A stretch of DNA of 24,406 bases from Dechloromonas sp. UBA6271 (GTDB lineage Bacteria; Pseudomonadota; Gammaproteobacteria; Burkholderiales; Rhodocyclaceae), in NCBI GenBank assembly GCA_002440665.1, contig DJUX01000069.1, positions 1 to 24,406 of the forward strand. The letters run 5' to 3'. Position numbers and translations under genes: made by a program. Below the pieces are notes generated by a model that did not search any database, was not told the origin of the DNA, and worked only from the letters and a program-made list of their open reading frames with translations. Positions 22,661 to 24,406 of the stretch are shown here, one piece after another; position 1 is the stretch's first letter, and each line of letters begins with the position of its first letter.

Positions 22661-23299
22661 TCAGGTCATCTTGACGACAATGTCGTGCAGCGTGTTGGCG
22701 CAGTTGGCCATGCGGTCGGCGGCGTTGGACAGGTGGCGGTAGATTTCGCGGCGCTTGAACATGTTGATGTAGTCGTCGCCCTGGAAGAGCTCGGCGATGG
22801 CCCGCCGGTAGGCCTTTTCCACCTTGCGCTCAGCCTTGCGCGCGGCGTCGGCGTCGGCTGACGCCGACGCCGGCTCCTTTGCCAGGCGGGCAAAGCCGAG
22901 GGCCAGTGCGTCGGTGCCGAGCTTGATGTGCATGGCCATTTCCAGGCAGTGCTTGTCGGGCGCCAGGCCGAGGACGCCCATTTCGCTGACCGTGCTCTTG
23001 CAGTAATTGACGATCTCGTCGAGGTCGATGATGGCGCGGTACAGGTCTTCGCGGTCGATTGGCGTCGAGAAGGCTTCGTTGAGGGTATGCAGGTTACGGA
23101 TCTTGATGTGGTCGGCGGTGTGCTCGTCCTGGCGGATCTGGTCGCCGGTCGCCGCTTCGCCGCTTTCCATGAACTCGACGAGCAGGCCGGTGGTGTGGGC
23201 GACATGCTCGCACTGCTCGGTCAGCAGGGCGAAGAAATTCGGCATTTTCGGGAAGACGCGCTCGAACAGTCGGCGGAAGATGGGGGGCTGGTCGTTCAT
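22661..23299 (-). CDS. DUF47 family phosphate-transport partner (PhoU-like)
   Basis: This 212-residue helical cytoplasmic protein belongs to DUF47 (TIGR00153), related to PhoU, which almost always accompanies PiT transporters and is thought to control them. Recognisable pieces are FFALLTEQCEHVAHTTGLL, IRQDEHTADHIKIRNLHTLNEAF (residues 56-78), PIDREDLYRAIIDLDEIVNYCK and the end HLSNAADRMANCANTLHDIV. The open frame runs on to 24079, but that part lies inside the transporter gene. The true start is ATG 23299, with GGAGG upstream and an ATGA overlap with the PiT stop. A short repetitive insert, SASADADA, at about residues 144-151 is encoded by a perfect 12-bp hairpin. Confidence 0.9.
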   Translation of the reverse strand: MNDQPPIFRRLFERVFPKMPNFFALLTEQCEHVAHTTGLLVEFMESGEAATGDQIRQDEHTADHIKIRNLHTLNEAFSTPIDREDLYRAIIDLDEIVNYCKSTVSEMGVLGLAPDKHCLEMAMHIKLGTDALALGFARLAKEPASASADADAARKAERKVEKAYRRAIAELFQGDDYINMFKRREIYRHLSNAADRMANCANTLHDIVVKMT

Positions 23300-24342
23300 C
23301 GCGGGCCTCCGATAAATAGATTGACCAGGGCATAGGCCTGGATGGCGGCGAGGGCGGCGCCGGGAATGGTGATGACCCAGGTCACGGCGATGTCCTTGGC
23401 CTTGGCCCAGCGCACCGCGCGCGGGCGTTCGGAGGCGCCGATGCCCATGATCGAGGTGGCGACCACGTGCGTCGTGGACACCGGCGCGCCACCGGCCGAG
23501 GCGGCGAGGATGACGGCGGCCGAGGTCAGCTGCGAGCCGAGGGCGTGGATCGGCCGCACGCGGTAGATGGCGAAGCCGAGCGTGCGGACGATGCGCCAGC
23601 CGCCGGACATGATGCCGAGGGTGATCGCCGAGGCGCAGGCCAGCATGACCCAGAACGGCACCTCGAAACTTGGGATGAAGCCGCCGAGCAACAGCACCAG
23701 GGTCAGGATGCCCATGCTTTTCTGCGCGTCGTTGGCGCCGTGCGAGAAGGCGAGGCCGGCGGCAGTGACAAATTGGGCGGCGCGTAGCCGCGAATTGGCG
23801 GCCGGATTGGCGGCGACCAGCAGGCCGGTCAGCAGCCGGTGCATCAGGAAGCCGAGCCAGAAACCGAGCAGCGGCGACAGCAGCAGCGCCGCCAGCACCT
23901 TGACGATGCCGGTGACGTGGCCTTGCAGCAACTCGCCGAAGCCCCAGACGACATGGTCGCTGCCGACCGAAACCGTGACGGCACCGATCAGCCCGCCGAC
24001 CAGCGCATGCGACGAGGACGACGGAATGCCGAAATACCAGGTGCCGAGATTCCAGACGATGGCGCCGACCAGGCCGCACAACAGGATCGACAGCGACAGC
24101 ACCGGCGCCACGCCGTCGAGCGCGACGAACTTGCCGATGGTGTTGGCGACCGCCGTGCCGCCGAGCAGCGGGCCGAGAAACTCGAAGACGCCGACGATCA
24201 CCACCGCCTGCGCCGGCGTCATGGCGCGCGAGGCGATGACGGTGGCGACAATGTTGGCGGCATCGTGGAAGCCGTTGGTGTAGTCGAACAGCAGCACGAT
24301 GACGACCGTGACTGCCGCGAGCATGACGACGGTGTCAGCCAT
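23296..24342 (-). CDS. PiT-family inorganic phosphate transporter
   Basis: This 348-residue inner-membrane carrier has about ten hydrophobic segments. Both PiT signature repeats are present: FDYTNGFHDAANIVATVIAS near the N-terminus and FSHGANDAQKSMGILTLVLL near residues 199-218. WYFGIPSSSSHALVGG and GAPVSTTHVV follow each half, the internal duplication expected of the family. It takes up phosphate (often as a metal-phosphate complex) with a proton or sodium ion. ATG 24342 follows a weak ribosome site. The gene overlaps the DUF47 gene by 4 nt, the standard low-affinity phosphate uptake pair. The promoter probably lies in the last 64 bases of the window or beyond; a GATAAT-like -10 is visible on the minus strand near 24396. 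Confidence 0.93.
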   Translation of the reverse strand: MADTVVMLAAVTVVIVLLFDYTNGFHDAANIVATVIASRAMTPAQAVVIVGVFEFLGPLLGGTAVANTIGKFVALDGVAPVLSLSILLCGLVGAIVWNLGTWYFGIPSSSSHALVGGLIGAVTVSVGSDHVVWGFGELLQGHVTGIVKVLAALLLSPLLGFWLGFLMHRLLTGLLVAANPAANSRLRAAQFVTAAGLAFSHGANDAQKSMGILTLVLLLGGFIPSFEVPFWVMLACASAITLGIMSGGWRIVRTLGFAIYRVRPIHALGSQLTSAAVILAASAGGAPVSTTHVVATSIMGIGASERPRAVRWAKAKDIAVTWVITIPGAALAAIQAYALVNLFIGGPR

Positions 24343-24406
24343 CTTGCCGGGGCCGGCGGAATGCCGTGTTATGGTTGCTTGTCATTAACCCAGATTATCC
24401 ATTAGC

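Noticed and set aside
23300..24079. Upstream extension of the DUF47 frame
   Set aside because: The Arg/Ala/His-rich translation lies wholly within the PiT transporter gene, and ATG 23299 has a good ribosome site.
1..24406. Search for CRISPR arrays, rRNA and complete insertion sequences
   Set aside because: No regularly spaced repeats with spacers, no rRNA signature and no transposase with terminal inverted repeats were seen by eye.

Overview
The window looks like a chromosomal segment of a GC-rich betaproteobacterium, probably Rhodocyclales (Dechloromonas/Azonexus-like). This rests on the gene set and order (PP0621-pilS-pilR-ampD, GTP-type pckG beside a MaeB-type malic enzyme, an IclR-controlled lut operon, PiT/DUF47) and on sampled GC in the mid-60s. 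Genus is inference; no rRNA is present.

Layout. 1-539 is the 3' part of a luciferase-like flavin monooxygenase gene. About 540-5780 is an accessory island of visibly lower GC (about half, by sampled lines). It holds a tight three-gene cassette: an unknown protein, a stand-alone Rel/SpoT-type HD hydrolase, and a Ser/Thr kinase with TPRs, separated by only 5 and 6 bp. An AlpA-type excisionase-like HTH gene follows, then two sets of short direct repeats and a degenerate tRNA-Pro(CGG) copy with an intact 3' half. A strong terminator at 5784-5819 marks the return to core sequence. No integrase is visible.

5970-9680 is a plus-strand chain: PP0621-family protein, pilS and pilR (two-component control of type IV pili), and ampD (muropeptide recycling). 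9657-12735 is minus strand: a class I aminotransferase and pckG, with a terminator between them. maeB (malic enzyme fused to a phosphotransacetylase-like domain) is divergent from pckG, so one 245-bp region probably controls both enzymes of the PEP/pyruvate/C4-acid node. pbpG (PBP7-type endopeptidase) follows, with an inverted repeat that includes its ribosome binding site.

16512-22056 is a lactate-utilisation locus. A divergent IclR regulator is followed by lutA, lutB, a half-length aldehyde-dehydrogenase-like protein with no catalytic domain, a D-2-hydroxyacid dehydrogenase, lutC and a YbcJ-type S4 RNA-binding protein. The six genes are joined by overlaps of 1-4 nt or a 2-nt gap, so they are almost certainly one operon. 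22066-24342 is minus strand: PiT phosphate transporter, its DUF47 partner (ATGA overlap) and a PlsC-like acyltransferase.

The most likely undescribed system is the 1006-4844 cassette. It pairs a kinase/TPR sensor with an alarmone-hydrolase-like enzyme and an unrecognised protein, on an apparent tRNA-targeting island. A defence or stress-signalling role is inference, not shown by the sequence.
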